Shown: positions 8,806 to 17,595, counted from the first letter of the stretch. The stretch: DNA of 64,000 nucleotides from Plantibacter flavus (GCF_002024505.1 NZ_CP019402.1:1054001-1118000); one strand, 5' to 3'. Notes: generated by a model from the sequence alone, not told the origin. Translations and numbers: made by a program.

Positions 8806-9477
8806 CTACGGGGTCGTGCCGACGAGCGACGCGAAGACGACGTAGTTGTTCGCGTAGGTGTTCGCGGCGTCGTCGAAGGGGCCGTTGCAGGTGATGAGCC
8901 GGAGCTGCGCGTCGGGCGTCGGCCCGTAGACCTCCTCGGTGGGGAAGGTCTTCTTCTCGACGTCGATGGCGCGGTCCACGGCGTACGTGGCGGTCGAGCC
9001 GTCGGACATCGTGACCGTCACCTGGTCGCCCGCCACGAGCTGCTTGAGGTGGACGAACACCGCCTCGCGGAGGGTCGTGTCGAGGTGACCGGCGATGACC
9101 GCGGGCCCCACCTGGCCGGGCATGACGCCGGCGCGGTACCACCCGGCGTCCTCCCACTCGGCGGGTGGCAGGAGGACACCCGACGCATCGCGTTCGAGCG
9201 GTTCGACCGCCGCGTCGACCCCGATGGACGGGATCTGCACCCGGCTCACGCTCAGCGCGCTGACATCGGCCGCCGGCGCCTGGGCGACCGGGTCCTGCTT
9301 CGCGCCGGCGGCGCCACGGTCGGCCGCCTCCGAGGAGGTGATGGGGCCGTCGGCGGCGTTCGGCGAGGTCGGCTTCTGCCCGGCGTGCGTCGTGGCGCAG
9401 CCCGAGAGGGCGAGCGCCGTGAGGAGCGCTCCGGCGGCGGCGAGCGTGCCGATCCGACGGCGCTGTGCGCGGATCAT
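8806..9477 (-). CDS. Class F-like sortase with lipoprotein signal
   Basis: This 223-residue protein has a signal sequence ending in a lipobox (ALSGC, Cys27), a disordered linker, and a sortase barrel from about residue 76. The catalytic His131 is in AGHLD and Cys197 in the LITCNG motif. The YGPTP and FPTEEVYG stretches resemble the class F sortases of actinobacteria. I see no Arg after the cysteine; an Arg lies just before it. Sortases cleave cell-wall sorting signals and attach proteins to peptidoglycan or pili. The ATG at 9477 overlaps the GH8 stop codon by 4 bases (ATGA) and has AAGGAG upstream. No LPXTG-type substrate is encoded in the window. Confidence 0.85.
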   Translation of the reverse strand: MIRAQRRRIGTLAAAGALLTALALSGCATTHAGQKPTSPNAADGPITSSEAADRGAAGAKQDPVAQAPAADVSALSVSRVQIPSIGVDAAVEPLERDASGVLLPPAEWEDAGWYRAGVMPGQVGPAVIAGHLDTTLREAVFVHLKQLVAGDQVTVTMSDGSTATYAVDRAIDVEKKTFPTEEVYGPTPDAQLRLITCNGPFDDAANTYANNYVVFASLVGTTP

Positions 9478-10658
9478 GAGGTGGCTCCTTCGGTGAGCGG
9501 TGGACACCCGTCCAGCTCACCGGTCGTGAGCATCATCGGTGCGAGGGCTGCCCAGGCGGCGCCGAAGTAGCTCGGCACCTCCTGCGCGAGTTCGTCGGCG
9601 GCCCGGAGGTCGTCCGCCGACTCCGGCAGGTTGCCCACGGCGGCGCGCGCGGCCGCTCGGGCCTGGAGGGCGAGCGGGTGCACGTCCGAGGTCAGCGGTG
9701 ATCCGCCGAGATCGGTCTCCGCACGCGGCTCCTTCGAGCGCGCGAGGGTCGAGGCGAGGCGGGCGGCCGTCGCCCGGTCGGCGGTGTCGCATGACTCGGC
9801 GTAGCGGATCGGGAGCCGGGCCGCGTCGTAGCCGTAGCGGACGCTCTGCCCGGTCCCTGCCGCACCCGGCATGGCGTCGACGGTGCCGTCGGCGTGCACC
9901 TGGGCCCAGTCGGGCGGGAGCGGGCTCTCGTCGAGCAGGGTGGTCGTGACCGCCGCGGAACCCGCCTGCAGTTCGGCCCACCGCGGGTCACCGGTCGCCG
10001 CACCCAGCACCGAGAAGGCGACGGGGGAGGCGTAGGACGGGTTGTACGCGTAGGGCTCGGTCGCAGCGGCCCAGACACCGGGCAGCAGGATCCGGCCCGC
10101 GGCGGTCTCGGCGGTCATGCGGTCCGCGATCACACCGGCGAGCGTGACCCCGGCCTCGGTGAACCGCGGCTCGTCGAACCGGGTGCCGGCGACGACGAGC
10201 GCGCGGGCGGCGTCGAGGTCCGCATCGCTGGCGGGTTCGTCGTCGACGACCTCGCCATCGCGCCACTGCCAGGCGAGCAGCCCGTCGGGCCGCTGCAGGT
10301 GCTGCTCGGTCCAATCCCAGATCTCGGTGAAGGACTGCTCGTCCCCGACCCCGGCCGCGACGAGCAGTCCGTAGGCCTGCCCCTCGCTGACCGTGTCGTC
10401 ACCCTGGTCCCGGCGCACGACGCGGCCGTCGTCGACCCAGTCGGTAAGGAAGGCGTCGGCGGCCTCGGTGGTGGTCCGGTCCGTGACCGTCGAGGTCGGG
10501 CCAGGCTGTCCGTCGGCGTCGGTCGCGTCGGGTGACGCCGCGGTCGGGTCCTGGAGGAGGTTCGCCGGGAACCCGGTAGCCAGCGAGGCGATCACGGCGG
10601 TCGCGGTGACCGCGGCGACCGCGGTCGCGGCGACGCCGATCGTCTTCTTGGCGCTCAT
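9474..10658 (-). CDS. Glycoside hydrolase family 8 (BcsZ-like endoglucanase)
   Basis: This 394-residue exported enzyme has an N-terminal hydrophobic segment (about residues 6-29) that acts as signal or anchor, then an (alpha/alpha)6-barrel domain. The motif SEGQAYGLL puts the catalytic acid at Glu92, and SDADLDAA (Asp145/Asp147) holds the likely base. GH8 enzymes cut beta-1,4-glucans, chitosan or related polymers, and in bacterial cellulose systems the BcsZ member trims the nascent polymer. Here it sits next to a processive GT2 gene, suggesting a similar editing or release role. It lies 2 bp after the DUF4397 gene and overlaps the sortase gene by 4 bp. Confidence 0.85.
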   Translation of the reverse strand: MSAKKTIGVAATAVAAVTATAVIASLATGFPANLLQDPTAASPDATDADGQPGPTSTVTDRTTTEAADAFLTDWVDDGRVVRRDQGDDTVSEGQAYGLLVAAGVGDEQSFTEIWDWTEQHLQRPDGLLAWQWRDGEVVDDEPASDADLDAARALVVAGTRFDEPRFTEAGVTLAGVIADRMTAETAAGRILLPGVWAAATEPYAYNPSYASPVAFSVLGAATGDPRWAELQAGSAAVTTTLLDESPLPPDWAQVHADGTVDAMPGAAGTGQSVRYGYDAARLPIRYAESCDTADRATAARLASTLARSKEPRAETDLGGSPLTSDVHPLALQARAAARAAVGNLPESADDLRAADELAQEVPSYFGAAWAALAPMMLTTGELDGCPPLTEGATS

Positions 10659-10660
10659 GG

Positions 10661-11509
10661 TCAGCTCACCGCCGTCCCGAGGTCGCGCACGAGCCGGGCG
10701 AGCTTCGCGTCGAGGTCGTCGAGGATGCCCCGCAGCGTCGACGACTCCTTGGCGAGTCCACCACCACCGGTCTCCACCGGACCCTCGGGGGCGTCACCGG
10801 CCGCTGAGCTGTCGAGGACGGGCATGAGGGTGACGCCGCCTGCGGCGTTGTCGAGCACGAAGAGCGTGCTCACGGTGCCGGGTGCGAGGTTCACGGAGGC
10901 TTCGGCCGCCTGCTTGCCGCCGGTCAGCTCGAGATCCCACGGGCCGGCGGGGACGCTCGCATAGTCGGTCGCCGTTCCGGTGGTGGCGCCCTTCGCGATC
11001 GGCATGCCGGTCGAGGTGCTGACGTCGACGCTCGTGACGTCGGTCGACGCCTGGATCAGCCGGATGCGCGCCGCACCCTCGGCCGGACCGGTGAGGTCGT
11101 CCTCGAACACCTTCGTCTGCAGGTCCTTGTTGGGACCGTAGGCGGCTACGGTGGCCGCCTCCCCGGCGGTGATGGTCACGTTGGTGCTGATGACCGGCTT
11201 CGTGCTGTCGGGCGACCCGGCGGGCACCATCGACACCACGTAGGTGCCGGCGGCCAGATCGGTGTAGGGGGAGACCTGGCCGTAGGCGACGTCGTCGAGT
11301 TCGAACACGGTCGCGCCGCCGGAGAGTGCCGACAGCTTGACGTCGACGGTCTTGGTGTCGGCCGAGAGGTGGCCGACGCGGATCCAGCCGGAGCCTGAGG
11401 CCTCGGTGGTGGCGGCGCTCGCGGCGGTGGTGCCGAAGCCGATGAGCGCTGCCGTCGCGACGGCGGCGAGGCCGCTGAGGGCGAGTCGCCTGGTGGTGGT
11501 GGTTCGCAT
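10661..11509 (-). CDS. Secreted DUF4397 domain protein
   Basis: This 282-residue protein has a Sec signal peptide (about residues 1-32, ending ASA). Two DUF4397 beta-sandwich-like repeats follow, each beginning with a surface-exposed pattern like GWIRVGHLSADT and ARIRLIQASTD. DUF4397 proteins are extracellular and of unknown function, and often occur near sortases. The C-terminus (about the last 40 residues) is a Gly-rich hinge plus an amphipathic, charged helix. There is no LPXTG motif, hydrophobic anchor or basic tail, so it is probably not a standard sortase substrate unless the signal is non-canonical. It is 80 bp downstream of the GT39-like gene and 2 bp upstream of the GH8 gene. Confidence 0.85.
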   Translation of the reverse strand: MRTTTTRRLALSGLAAVATAALIGFGTTAASAATTEASGSGWIRVGHLSADTKTVDVKLSALSGGATVFELDDVAYGQVSPYTDLAAGTYVVSMVPAGSPDSTKPVISTNVTITAGEAATVAAYGPNKDLQTKVFEDDLTGPAEGAARIRLIQASTDVTSVDVSTSTGMPIAKGATTGTATDYASVPAGPWDLELTGGKQAAEASVNLAPGTVSTLFVLDNAAGGVTLMPVLDSSAAGDAPEGPVETGGGGLAKESSTLRGILDDLDAKLARLVRDLGTAVS

Positions 11510-11589
11510 GGTGGAACTCCTGTTCTTCGGGTGGGTCGGGGTTTCGGGTGGCCCGGGCGTCCGGCTCGAGCCGGTGCTCGGGAAGGTGG

Positions 11590-13620
11590 TCAGCGGACGA
11601 CGTCGGGTTCGACGACCGAGTAGGTGACCCGCACGCCGGCCGCCGTCTGCTCGACGCGGTCGGCCGCGTAGTCGCCCTGGATCGAGCGGATGGAGTCGGC
11701 CAGACGGCCGTCGCCCACCTCGGTGCCGGTGCGGAGCACCATCGTCCGACGCACGTCGCCCGTCTCGCCGTCGAGCACCGGAGTGCTCTCGAGCCTGACC
11801 GGCGTCGTGGCGAGTACCTGGCCGAGCGCCAGGAGGGCGCGGGAGTCGAGCTGGCCGTCGCTGAGGGTCTGCGCGGCCTCCGCCGAGACGCTGAGCGAGG
11901 GGTTCAGCAGGAGCTGCGCACCGAGCGCCGCCCGAGCCGCCGTGCGCCCGGCAGCCTGTTCGGCCGCCGCGTCGAGACCGTCGGCGTCGATGCGGCGGAC
12001 CTCGACGGCCTGCGTCCCGGAGCCGAACGTCGCGACGAGCTCGGAGTTGTCGATCGCACCCTTCACCTCGGGGAAGGTGGTCGGGAAGGTCCGCATCGAA
12101 TCGGTCGTGACGATGTAGTCGGCGTCGCGCCAGCCGTTGGGCGACTGGGCCTGGACGGCGGAGTCGGTGTCCATCTTGTAGTACCAGATGACGTTGTCAC
12201 GATCGAAACCGCTCTCGACGAGGTCGACCCACATCGCGTCGTCGACGATCACGCGGGACTCCTTCGGCACATTGGTCTGGACCCACTGCTGGGCCTGCCG
12301 GACCGGCTTGTCGAGGTCGGCGAGGAGGAAGCCGCGGAGCTGGGTCGCCGTGTTGGGGACGGCGACGACGGCTGCAGCGAGCACCGCGGCGACCCAGACG
12401 GCTCCGGCCGCACGTCCGCCGAGGAGACGACGGCGCTGTGCTCCGGCCTCGACGGTCGAGCGGCGACGGAACCGGCGGATGGCGGCGCCGGTCACGCCCA
12501 TGATGAGGATCGCCATGAACGGCAGCAGCATGATGACGTACGGCACCGGCAGGTAGCCGCCCGGGCGCAGCATGAACAGGCCGAGGAAGACGGTCATCGC
12601 GGCGATGACACGCAGTCGCGAGATGAAGAGCCCGGCGACGGCGGCCACCGCTCCGGCGACGAGGAATGCCGCGTCCAACTGCCACCACATGCCGAGGGTC
12701 TTCGCCGACAGGCTCTCCGGGTCGAACAGCGACCCGCTCGTGACGCGGGATCCGAGCTGGAAGAAGACGCCGCCGAGGAGGCTCACCCGGTCAGGGCCGG
12801 GGATGAGTTCGCCCTTGATGGCGGCGAAGAGCACGTAGGTGAAGCCGATGACGACGACGATGGTCGCGGCGACCGGCAGCGTGTACCGGCGGGTCTCCTT
12901 CCGAGCCGCGCGCCACATGGTCCAGGCGAGGAAGGGCAGGGCGAGCAGGAAGGTCTCCTTGCTCAGCACGGCGATGCCGAACGCGGCGGCGGAACCCGCG
13001 AAGCCGAGGAGCTGGTGCTTGCGGCTCGTCGCGAGGATGAAGGCGCCGAGGAGCCAGGGCACCGCGACGTTGTCGAGGTAGACGGTGCGGTGGAACTGCA
13101 CGGCGAGCGGCGAGATCGCGAACACGAGCGCGGCGAGGGCGGCCATGGCCCGGCTGAGGTGCAGGCGGCGGGCGAGGACCCACACGAGCACGACGGCGAT
13201 GAGCGTCGCGACGAGCATGGCCTCACGTGCCGCGATCACGGCGATGTCGTAGCGGTCGAACGCACCCGTCAGCCCCGTGTAGGCCGCGATCTGCAGCCAG
13301 CCGAGCGGCGGGTGGTCGTACCAGTAGGTGTAATGGGCGAGTTCGCCGAGCTTCAGCACGCTCCACGCCTGGGCGGTGTAGGTGCCCTCGTCGTCGATGC
13401 GCTGCGGGGATCCGCCCATATTCATGGCCTGTACGACGGCGGCGATGGCAAGCACGGGCAGGAGGAAGGCCAGGGTGCGACCGTGGCGCGAGAGCCAGCG
13501 GCGCACGACGCCGGGGCCTCGCTTCGTCGGTGGCCCGGAGGCGAGCCAGCTGAGGCGGTCGCTCTCCAGGTGGAGCTCTGGTCGGCCTGGGGCGGCCGGG
13601 CGTTCGAGGATGCCGGTCAT
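11590..13620 (-). CDS. GT39-like polyprenyl-phosphate sugar transferase (GT-C)
   Basis: This 676-residue membrane protein has about 11-12 helices in the first 430 residues and a soluble extracytoplasmic C-terminal domain. The RIDDEGTYTAQAW motif in the first outer loop carries the acidic pair typical of GT-C enzymes (PMT/ArnT family). These use polyprenyl-phosphate sugars as donors on the outer face of the membrane. The operon's own polyprenol-P-mannose synthase suggests mannose as donor. The start at 13620 overlaps the upstream stop by 4 bases and has GGAG upstream. The acceptor (polysaccharide or protein) is unknown. Confidence 0.8.
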   Translation of the reverse strand: MTGILERPAAPGRPELHLESDRLSWLASGPPTKRGPGVVRRWLSRHGRTLAFLLPVLAIAAVVQAMNMGGSPQRIDDEGTYTAQAWSVLKLGELAHYTYWYDHPPLGWLQIAAYTGLTGAFDRYDIAVIAAREAMLVATLIAVVLVWVLARRLHLSRAMAALAALVFAISPLAVQFHRTVYLDNVAVPWLLGAFILATSRKHQLLGFAGSAAAFGIAVLSKETFLLALPFLAWTMWRAARKETRRYTLPVAATIVVVIGFTYVLFAAIKGELIPGPDRVSLLGGVFFQLGSRVTSGSLFDPESLSAKTLGMWWQLDAAFLVAGAVAAVAGLFISRLRVIAAMTVFLGLFMLRPGGYLPVPYVIMLLPFMAILIMGVTGAAIRRFRRRSTVEAGAQRRRLLGGRAAGAVWVAAVLAAAVVAVPNTATQLRGFLLADLDKPVRQAQQWVQTNVPKESRVIVDDAMWVDLVESGFDRDNVIWYYKMDTDSAVQAQSPNGWRDADYIVTTDSMRTFPTTFPEVKGAIDNSELVATFGSGTQAVEVRRIDADGLDAAAEQAAGRTAARAALGAQLLLNPSLSVSAEAAQTLSDGQLDSRALLALGQVLATTPVRLESTPVLDGETGDVRRTMVLRTGTEVGDGRLADSIRSIQGDYAADRVEQTAAGVRVTYSVVEPDVVR

Positions 13621-15137
13621 CGGGTTGCTCCGTTCTGGAGGACGAGCTCGGGCGCGCGGTCGGGCAGGTCGACGGAGACGGGTGCGGCCTCGGTGGCATC
13701 GGCGACCTCCTCGCTGCGATGGGCGCCGGTGTGCTCCGTCTTCTCCCAGGAGTGGTCGCCCTTCCACTCGCGGAAGACGGAGCGGACGGCGGCCAGGCCG
13801 AGGAAGATCTGGTACGGGAAGGTGCCGAGGATCAGCCGGGCGTAGTCACGGAGGCGGACCTTCTGGCCGTAGAGGCGACCGAACTCACCGAGCCCGGAGG
13901 CTTCCACCGCGAGGGTGACGATCGTCGGCGCGAGCGGGATGAAGGTGAGGAGGGCGATCGGCGCGGGCACCTTCGCGAACAACACCAGCAGGACGGAGAC
14001 GGGGATGAGGAGGCCGGTCGCCGCCTGGAGGAACGGCATCGACAGCAGGTAGCGGGCGAACATGCGCTGACGGAACGTCGGCAGCTTGCGCCACTCGCCC
14101 TTCTTCAGGACCTGCAGAAACCCCTGGTTCCAGCGTGTGCGCTGCTTGTAGAGCGACTGCAGGGTGCCTGGGGTCTCCTCGCGGGTGACGACCTCGGGGC
14201 TGTAGGCCACGACGACCGTTGCACCGGCGCTCGAGAGTCGGACGCCGAGCTCGCAGTCCTCGGCGAGGCAGCCGTCGTCCCAGCCCTCCGACCAGTCGAG
14301 CCAGGTCTTCTTCACGAACACCGTGTTGCCGCCGAGCGGGATGAAGCGGGAGTTCGCGTGGAAGTGCAGGCGCGACCGGAACCAGAAGTAGTACTCGAGC
14401 ACGTTCCGGAGCGACCACCAGCTGGACTGGAAGTTCATGAGCTGCACGCCGCCCTGGACGACGTCGGCGCCGCTCTCCGAGAAGCGCGAGTCCACGAGCG
14501 TGAGCAGGCGCGGATGCACCTCGTCCTCGGCGTCGAACACGCCCACGACGTCGCCCCGGGCGATCTGCAGCGCCCGGTTGAGGGCCTTGGGCTTGTTCTT
14601 CGGCACGCTGTCGTCGACGACCACTGTGATGAGGTCGGGGTGCCGTGCGGCGGCCTCGCGGACGACGCGCTCGGTCCCCGGGTCATCGTGGCCCACGATC
14701 GCGATGATCTCGAAGTCGGGGTGGTCCTGTTCGGCGAGGCGGTCGAGGGTCTGACCCATGACCTCCTCCTCATGCCGACCGGGGACGAGCAGGGTGAAGG
14801 AGTGCTCGGCGGGCAGCGGGACCGCGGCGAACCCGGTGTTCTTCAGGTGGCCGGTCGACCGCCAGGCGTGGAGCATCCAGTAGAGCGTGGTGACGGCGAT
14901 GATCGTCAGCGCGGCGGCGAACAGCAGCATGGTGCCGTAGCCGAGCCATTCGCCGATGCTCCAGGAGCCGGGGTCGGCCGCCGTCATCGGGTCCACCAGG
15001 GTGCCGCGGTTCGGCAGCGGTTCCGTGGGTGCCGCGGGTTGGGGGGTCAGCAGGGGAGCGGGCTCGTCCGCGGATGCGAACGGTCGGGAGGGGATGAGCG
15101 CGAGCGCTTCGAGCAGCGGTGCGAGTGCGGGTGCCAT
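13617..15137 (-). CDS. Processive family 2 glycosyltransferase (BcsA/HAS-like)
   Basis: This 506-residue membrane enzyme has an N-terminal helix at about 67-89, a cytosolic GT2 domain and several C-terminal helices from about 355. It has all the hallmarks of a processive synthase: Asp151-Asp152, a DxD-type DAED at 202-205, the acceptor motif ED at 293-294, and QxxRW at 332-336 (QRTRW). Such enzymes polymerise UDP-sugars and push the chain through their own channel (cellulose, hyaluronan, chitin-like polymers). No PilZ domain or BcsB partner is present. The ATG at 15137 overlaps the gtrA stop by one base and has GGAGG 9 nt upstream. The GH8 gene two genes downstream supports a beta-glucan-like product. 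Confidence 0.85.
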   Translation of the reverse strand: MAPALAPLLEALALIPSRPFASADEPAPLLTPQPAAPTEPLPNRGTLVDPMTAADPGSWSIGEWLGYGTMLLFAAALTIIAVTTLYWMLHAWRSTGHLKNTGFAAVPLPAEHSFTLLVPGRHEEEVMGQTLDRLAEQDHPDFEIIAIVGHDDPGTERVVREAAARHPDLITVVVDDSVPKNKPKALNRALQIARGDVVGVFDAEDEVHPRLLTLVDSRFSESGADVVQGGVQLMNFQSSWWSLRNVLEYYFWFRSRLHFHANSRFIPLGGNTVFVKKTWLDWSEGWDDGCLAEDCELGVRLSSAGATVVVAYSPEVVTREETPGTLQSLYKQRTRWNQGFLQVLKKGEWRKLPTFRQRMFARYLLSMPFLQAATGLLIPVSVLLVLFAKVPAPIALLTFIPLAPTIVTLAVEASGLGEFGRLYGQKVRLRDYARLILGTFPYQIFLGLAAVRSVFREWKGDHSWEKTEHTGAHRSEEVADATEAAPVSVDLPDRAPELVLQNGATR

Positions 15138-15802
15138 CAGGACAGGCCTCCAGAGGTCGGCAGTGCGTGGGTCGGTGCGGATCGACGAGTGGTCGTGGTG
15201 CGCGGTGCGGCGGCGGGTGCCGGCGCGGCCGGGCTCGAAAGGGAGGTTTCCTGCGACGTCGTGCTTCGACGGCGACTGGTCGCCGAATCGGCGGGTCGGA
15301 AGACGACGAACCGATAGGCGAGGAAGCGGAACACCATGCCGAGGACGAGTCCGACGCCGTTGCCCGCGATGTTGTCGGCGAGCGGGGTGGTGTAGCCGAG
15401 GACGTAGTGCGAGACGAACAGACAGCCCGCGGCGATCCCGAGGCCGAGGACGTTCATGAGCGCGAAGAGGGCGCCCTCCTTCCACACCGCGCGGCGGTGC
15501 TCGGTCCGGAAGGTCAGCGCCCGGTTGCCGAGCCAAGCGACGACCGTGGCGACGGCGACGGAGATCACCTTCGCTCCGATCGGCTTGTCGTCGAGCACGG
15601 TGAACCGCAGGAGGTTGTACACACCGACGTCCACGACGAACGCGGTGCCGCCGACGAGGCCGAAGGTGACCAGCTGGGAGACGAGCTTGGGCAGTCGCAA
15701 CGGCTGGCGTGCACGGCGTGGACGTGTTCCCGGAGCGACGGATCGTTCGGGAAAGGACGGCTGGCTCGGGTGCACGACGGAAGATTCGGGCTTCACGGTC
15801 AT
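15137..15802 (-). CDS. GtrA-family membrane protein
   Basis: This 221-residue protein has four hydrophobic helices between about residues 40 and 165, basic N- and C-terminal tails, and the GtrA patterns (FGLVGGTAFVVDVGVYN and NRALTFR). GtrA proteins are thought to flip or assist polyprenyl-phosphate-linked sugars across the plasma membrane. As first gene of the operon with a Pol-P-Man synthase and a GT-C transferase, it is the likely translocator for the lipid-linked donor. The 40-residue Ser/Thr/Ala-rich tail is longer than usual. Confidence 0.8.
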   Translation of the reverse strand: MTVKPESSVVHPSQPSFPERSVAPGTRPRRARQPLRLPKLVSQLVTFGLVGGTAFVVDVGVYNLLRFTVLDDKPIGAKVISVAVATVVAWLGNRALTFRTEHRRAVWKEGALFALMNVLGLGIAAGCLFVSHYVLGYTTPLADNIAGNGVGLVLGMVFRFLAYRFVVFRPADSATSRRRSTTSQETSLSSPAAPAPAAAPRTTTTRRSAPTHALPTSGGLS

Positions 15803-16099
15803 GCACGCCGTTCGGGGGCAGTGGGAAGCGCGGTTTGGTCGAGGCGGCCGCAGCTCAGGGCTTTGCCAGGTTCATGAAACAGGGCCGAAATCCCTTGATT
15901 TCCCGCGGAAGTTGACGTACTCGCGAGGCCGTGGGGGACAACACCGCGGACCCCTGAACTGGGCTGCCGCCCGCCCGTCAACCGGCACGACGGCGATCCC
16001 TCGGTCGCCTACGATGGGGGCAACGCCCGGTGTGCTCGGGCGTCGCGTCGCCCTGATTCCCGGGTGCGCGAGGACGACCGGCACAGAGGGAGACATCTG
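15803..16099. promoter_or_regulatory. Divergent intergenic region upstream of gtrA and the DUF7882 gene
   Basis: This roughly 300-bp gap separates the minus-strand glycan operon from the plus-strand DUF7882 gene. It holds a 16-bp inverted repeat (GAAATC-N4-GATTTC, 15887-15902) about 90 bp upstream of gtrA, in a locally AT-richer stretch that could be the operon's control region. A TACGAT -10-like box lies at 16010-16015 on the plus strand. I could not assign a convincing -35 to either direction. Confidence 0.35.
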
Positions 16100-16462
16100 G
16101 TGGGAAAGCTGATCTACGGGAGTTCATCGCGTGAGCTCGAACTCGACGACCGGATGCTCGCGCATGTGAAGTCGATCGCGGTCATGAAACTGCGGCGCAA
16201 CGAGTCCTTCACGATCTCCTGGCCGCGCTCGCTCGAGACCGGTGGCGGACGCGTGACGATCTGGGTGCACCCGTCGATCTCACTGCAGTTCGAGTTCGAC
16301 CAGGAGCAGCGTCCCGAGCTCAACCGCAGCTGGCTCGAGTCGATGATGCAGGACGCCAACAAGACCGGCGACCTCGCGATCGGCCGTGAGGTCCCCGACA
16401 TCGACGAGCGGGCGCGCCCGACCAACGTCAGCGAACCCCGCCCCCGGAAGTCCTCCGCGTGA
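16100..16462 (+). CDS. DUF7882-like conserved protein
   Basis: This 120-residue soluble protein beginning GKLIYGSS resembles a small family seen in Microbacteriaceae (DUF7882). Conserved features are an ELDDRMLAHVK helix, KLRRNESF, and an aromatic-rich core with VTIWVHPSISLQFEF. The family was once described as similar to part of an ATP-dependent ligase, but no catalytic residues are evident and the function is unknown. The GTG at 16100 is chosen because GAGGGAGA lies 6-8 nt upstream and the protein then begins at the conserved GKLIYG. Its stop overlaps the next start (GTGA), so the SDR at 16459 is translationally coupled. Confidence 0.7.
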   Translation: MGKLIYGSSSRELELDDRMLAHVKSIAVMKLRRNESFTISWPRSLETGGGRVTIWVHPSISLQFEFDQEQRPELNRSWLESMMQDANKTGDLAIGREVPDIDERARPTNVSEPRPRKSSA

Positions 16463-17292
16463 GCGATCGGATGATCGTCCTCACCGGTGCGAGCGACGGC
16501 ATCGGCGCTGCGGCTGCGAAGGCGTTGACGGACGCGGGCGAGCAGGTCGTGGTGGTCGGGCGGTCACCGGAGAAGACGGCGGCCGTCGCGCGACGGATCG
16601 GCGCCGCATCGTTCATCTGCGACTTCGCCGAGCTGGCACAGGTTCGCCTCCTCGCCGAGCATCTCCTCGAGCAGTACCCGCGGATCGACGTCCTCGCCAA
16701 CAACGCCGGCGGCATCTTCGGTGCCGATCGCCGGGTCACGACGGACGGCCATGAGCAGACGTTCCAGATCAACTACCTGGCACCCGCGCTCCTCACCCAT
16801 CTCCTGCTCGACCGCCTCGTCGAGTCCGAGGCGACGGTCATCAACACCTCGAGCGTCGCCAACCGCCTGTTCGGGAAGCTCGACCTCGACGACCTCGACG
16901 CCGAACGCTCCTATTCGCCCACGCGCGCCTACGGCAACGCGAAGCTGGCGCAGATCCTCTTCACGAAGGAGCTCGACCGCCGGTACGGCCCGCGCGGCCT
17001 GTCCGCGGCGGCGTTCCACCCGGGGGTCATCTCGACGAACTTCTCCAGCTCGCCCGACGGCGCGATGCGGTTCCTCTATGCGAACCCGCTCGGGCGTCGC
17101 CTGCTGAACACCCCCGAGGAGGGCGCCGACACGCTCTTCTGGCTGGCCGAGAGTCAGCCGGGACTCGACTGGACCTCGGGCGGCTACTTCGCGAAGCGGA
17201 AGCCCGCACGCACGAACAAGCTCGCCGCCGACGTCGCCCTCGCCCGCGCGCTCTGGGAACGGACCGAGGAGATGTTCGCCGAGCACCGCTGA
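16459..17292 (+). CDS. Short-chain dehydrogenase
   Basis: This 277-residue SDR has TGASDGIG near the N-terminus, the NNAGG motif, and the catalytic YGNAK. The C-terminal segment with a GGYFAKRKPA stretch is typical of the retinol dehydrogenase-like SDRs. It is cytoplasmic and NAD(P)-dependent, with unknown substrate. The GTG start overlaps the stop of the DUF7882 gene by 4 bases, so the two proteins are made together. A functional link between them is inferred only from this coupling. Confidence 0.85.
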   Translation: MSDRMIVLTGASDGIGAAAAKALTDAGEQVVVVGRSPEKTAAVARRIGAASFICDFAELAQVRLLAEHLLEQYPRIDVLANNAGGIFGADRRVTTDGHEQTFQINYLAPALLTHLLLDRLVESEATVINTSSVANRLFGKLDLDDLDAERSYSPTRAYGNAKLAQILFTKELDRRYGPRGLSAAAFHPGVISTNFSSSPDGAMRFLYANPLGRRLLNTPEEGADTLFWLAESQPGLDWTSGGYFAKRKPARTNKLAADVALARALWERTEEMFAEHR

Positions 17293-17363
17293 GCGGTCCC
17301 GCCGGTTCACCGCAGCGGCTCCCGCGTCCCCGGGTCGTGGTGACGGGAGCCTAGGCTGGTGGG

Positions 17364-17537
17364 ATGCGATGGAACGAATGGACGACGGCGCTCGTCGTCG
17401 CCGGGGTCCTCGCCCTCGCCGCGGTGCTGATGCTCCTGATCCTCGGACCCGAGGCGCCTGTCGTGTGGGGACTCGTCTCCGGGGTGCTGCTCGCCCTCGT
17501 CGTCGGTGCCATGGCGTTCGTCAAGCGCGAGCGCTGA
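17364..17537 (+). CDS. Small two-helix membrane protein
   Basis: This 57-residue peptide starts MRWNEWTTAL and has two hydrophobic helices (about 8-27 and 33-51) and a basic end (KRER). The start is well supported: TAGGCT lies exactly 6 nt before the ATG, the leaderless pattern seen at many starts here. Codon bias is normal for the genome (strong G/C third positions). No family is recognised. It could be a small membrane regulator or simply a conserved hypothetical. Confidence 0.6.
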   Translation: MRWNEWTTALVVAGVLALAAVLMLLILGPEAPVVWGLVSGVLLALVVGAMAFVKRER

Positions 17538-17595
17538 TTGGGGCGATCCTGGGAAGGCCTGGGCGAGTCGGGCGACGGTGCGCGAGGATGGACCA

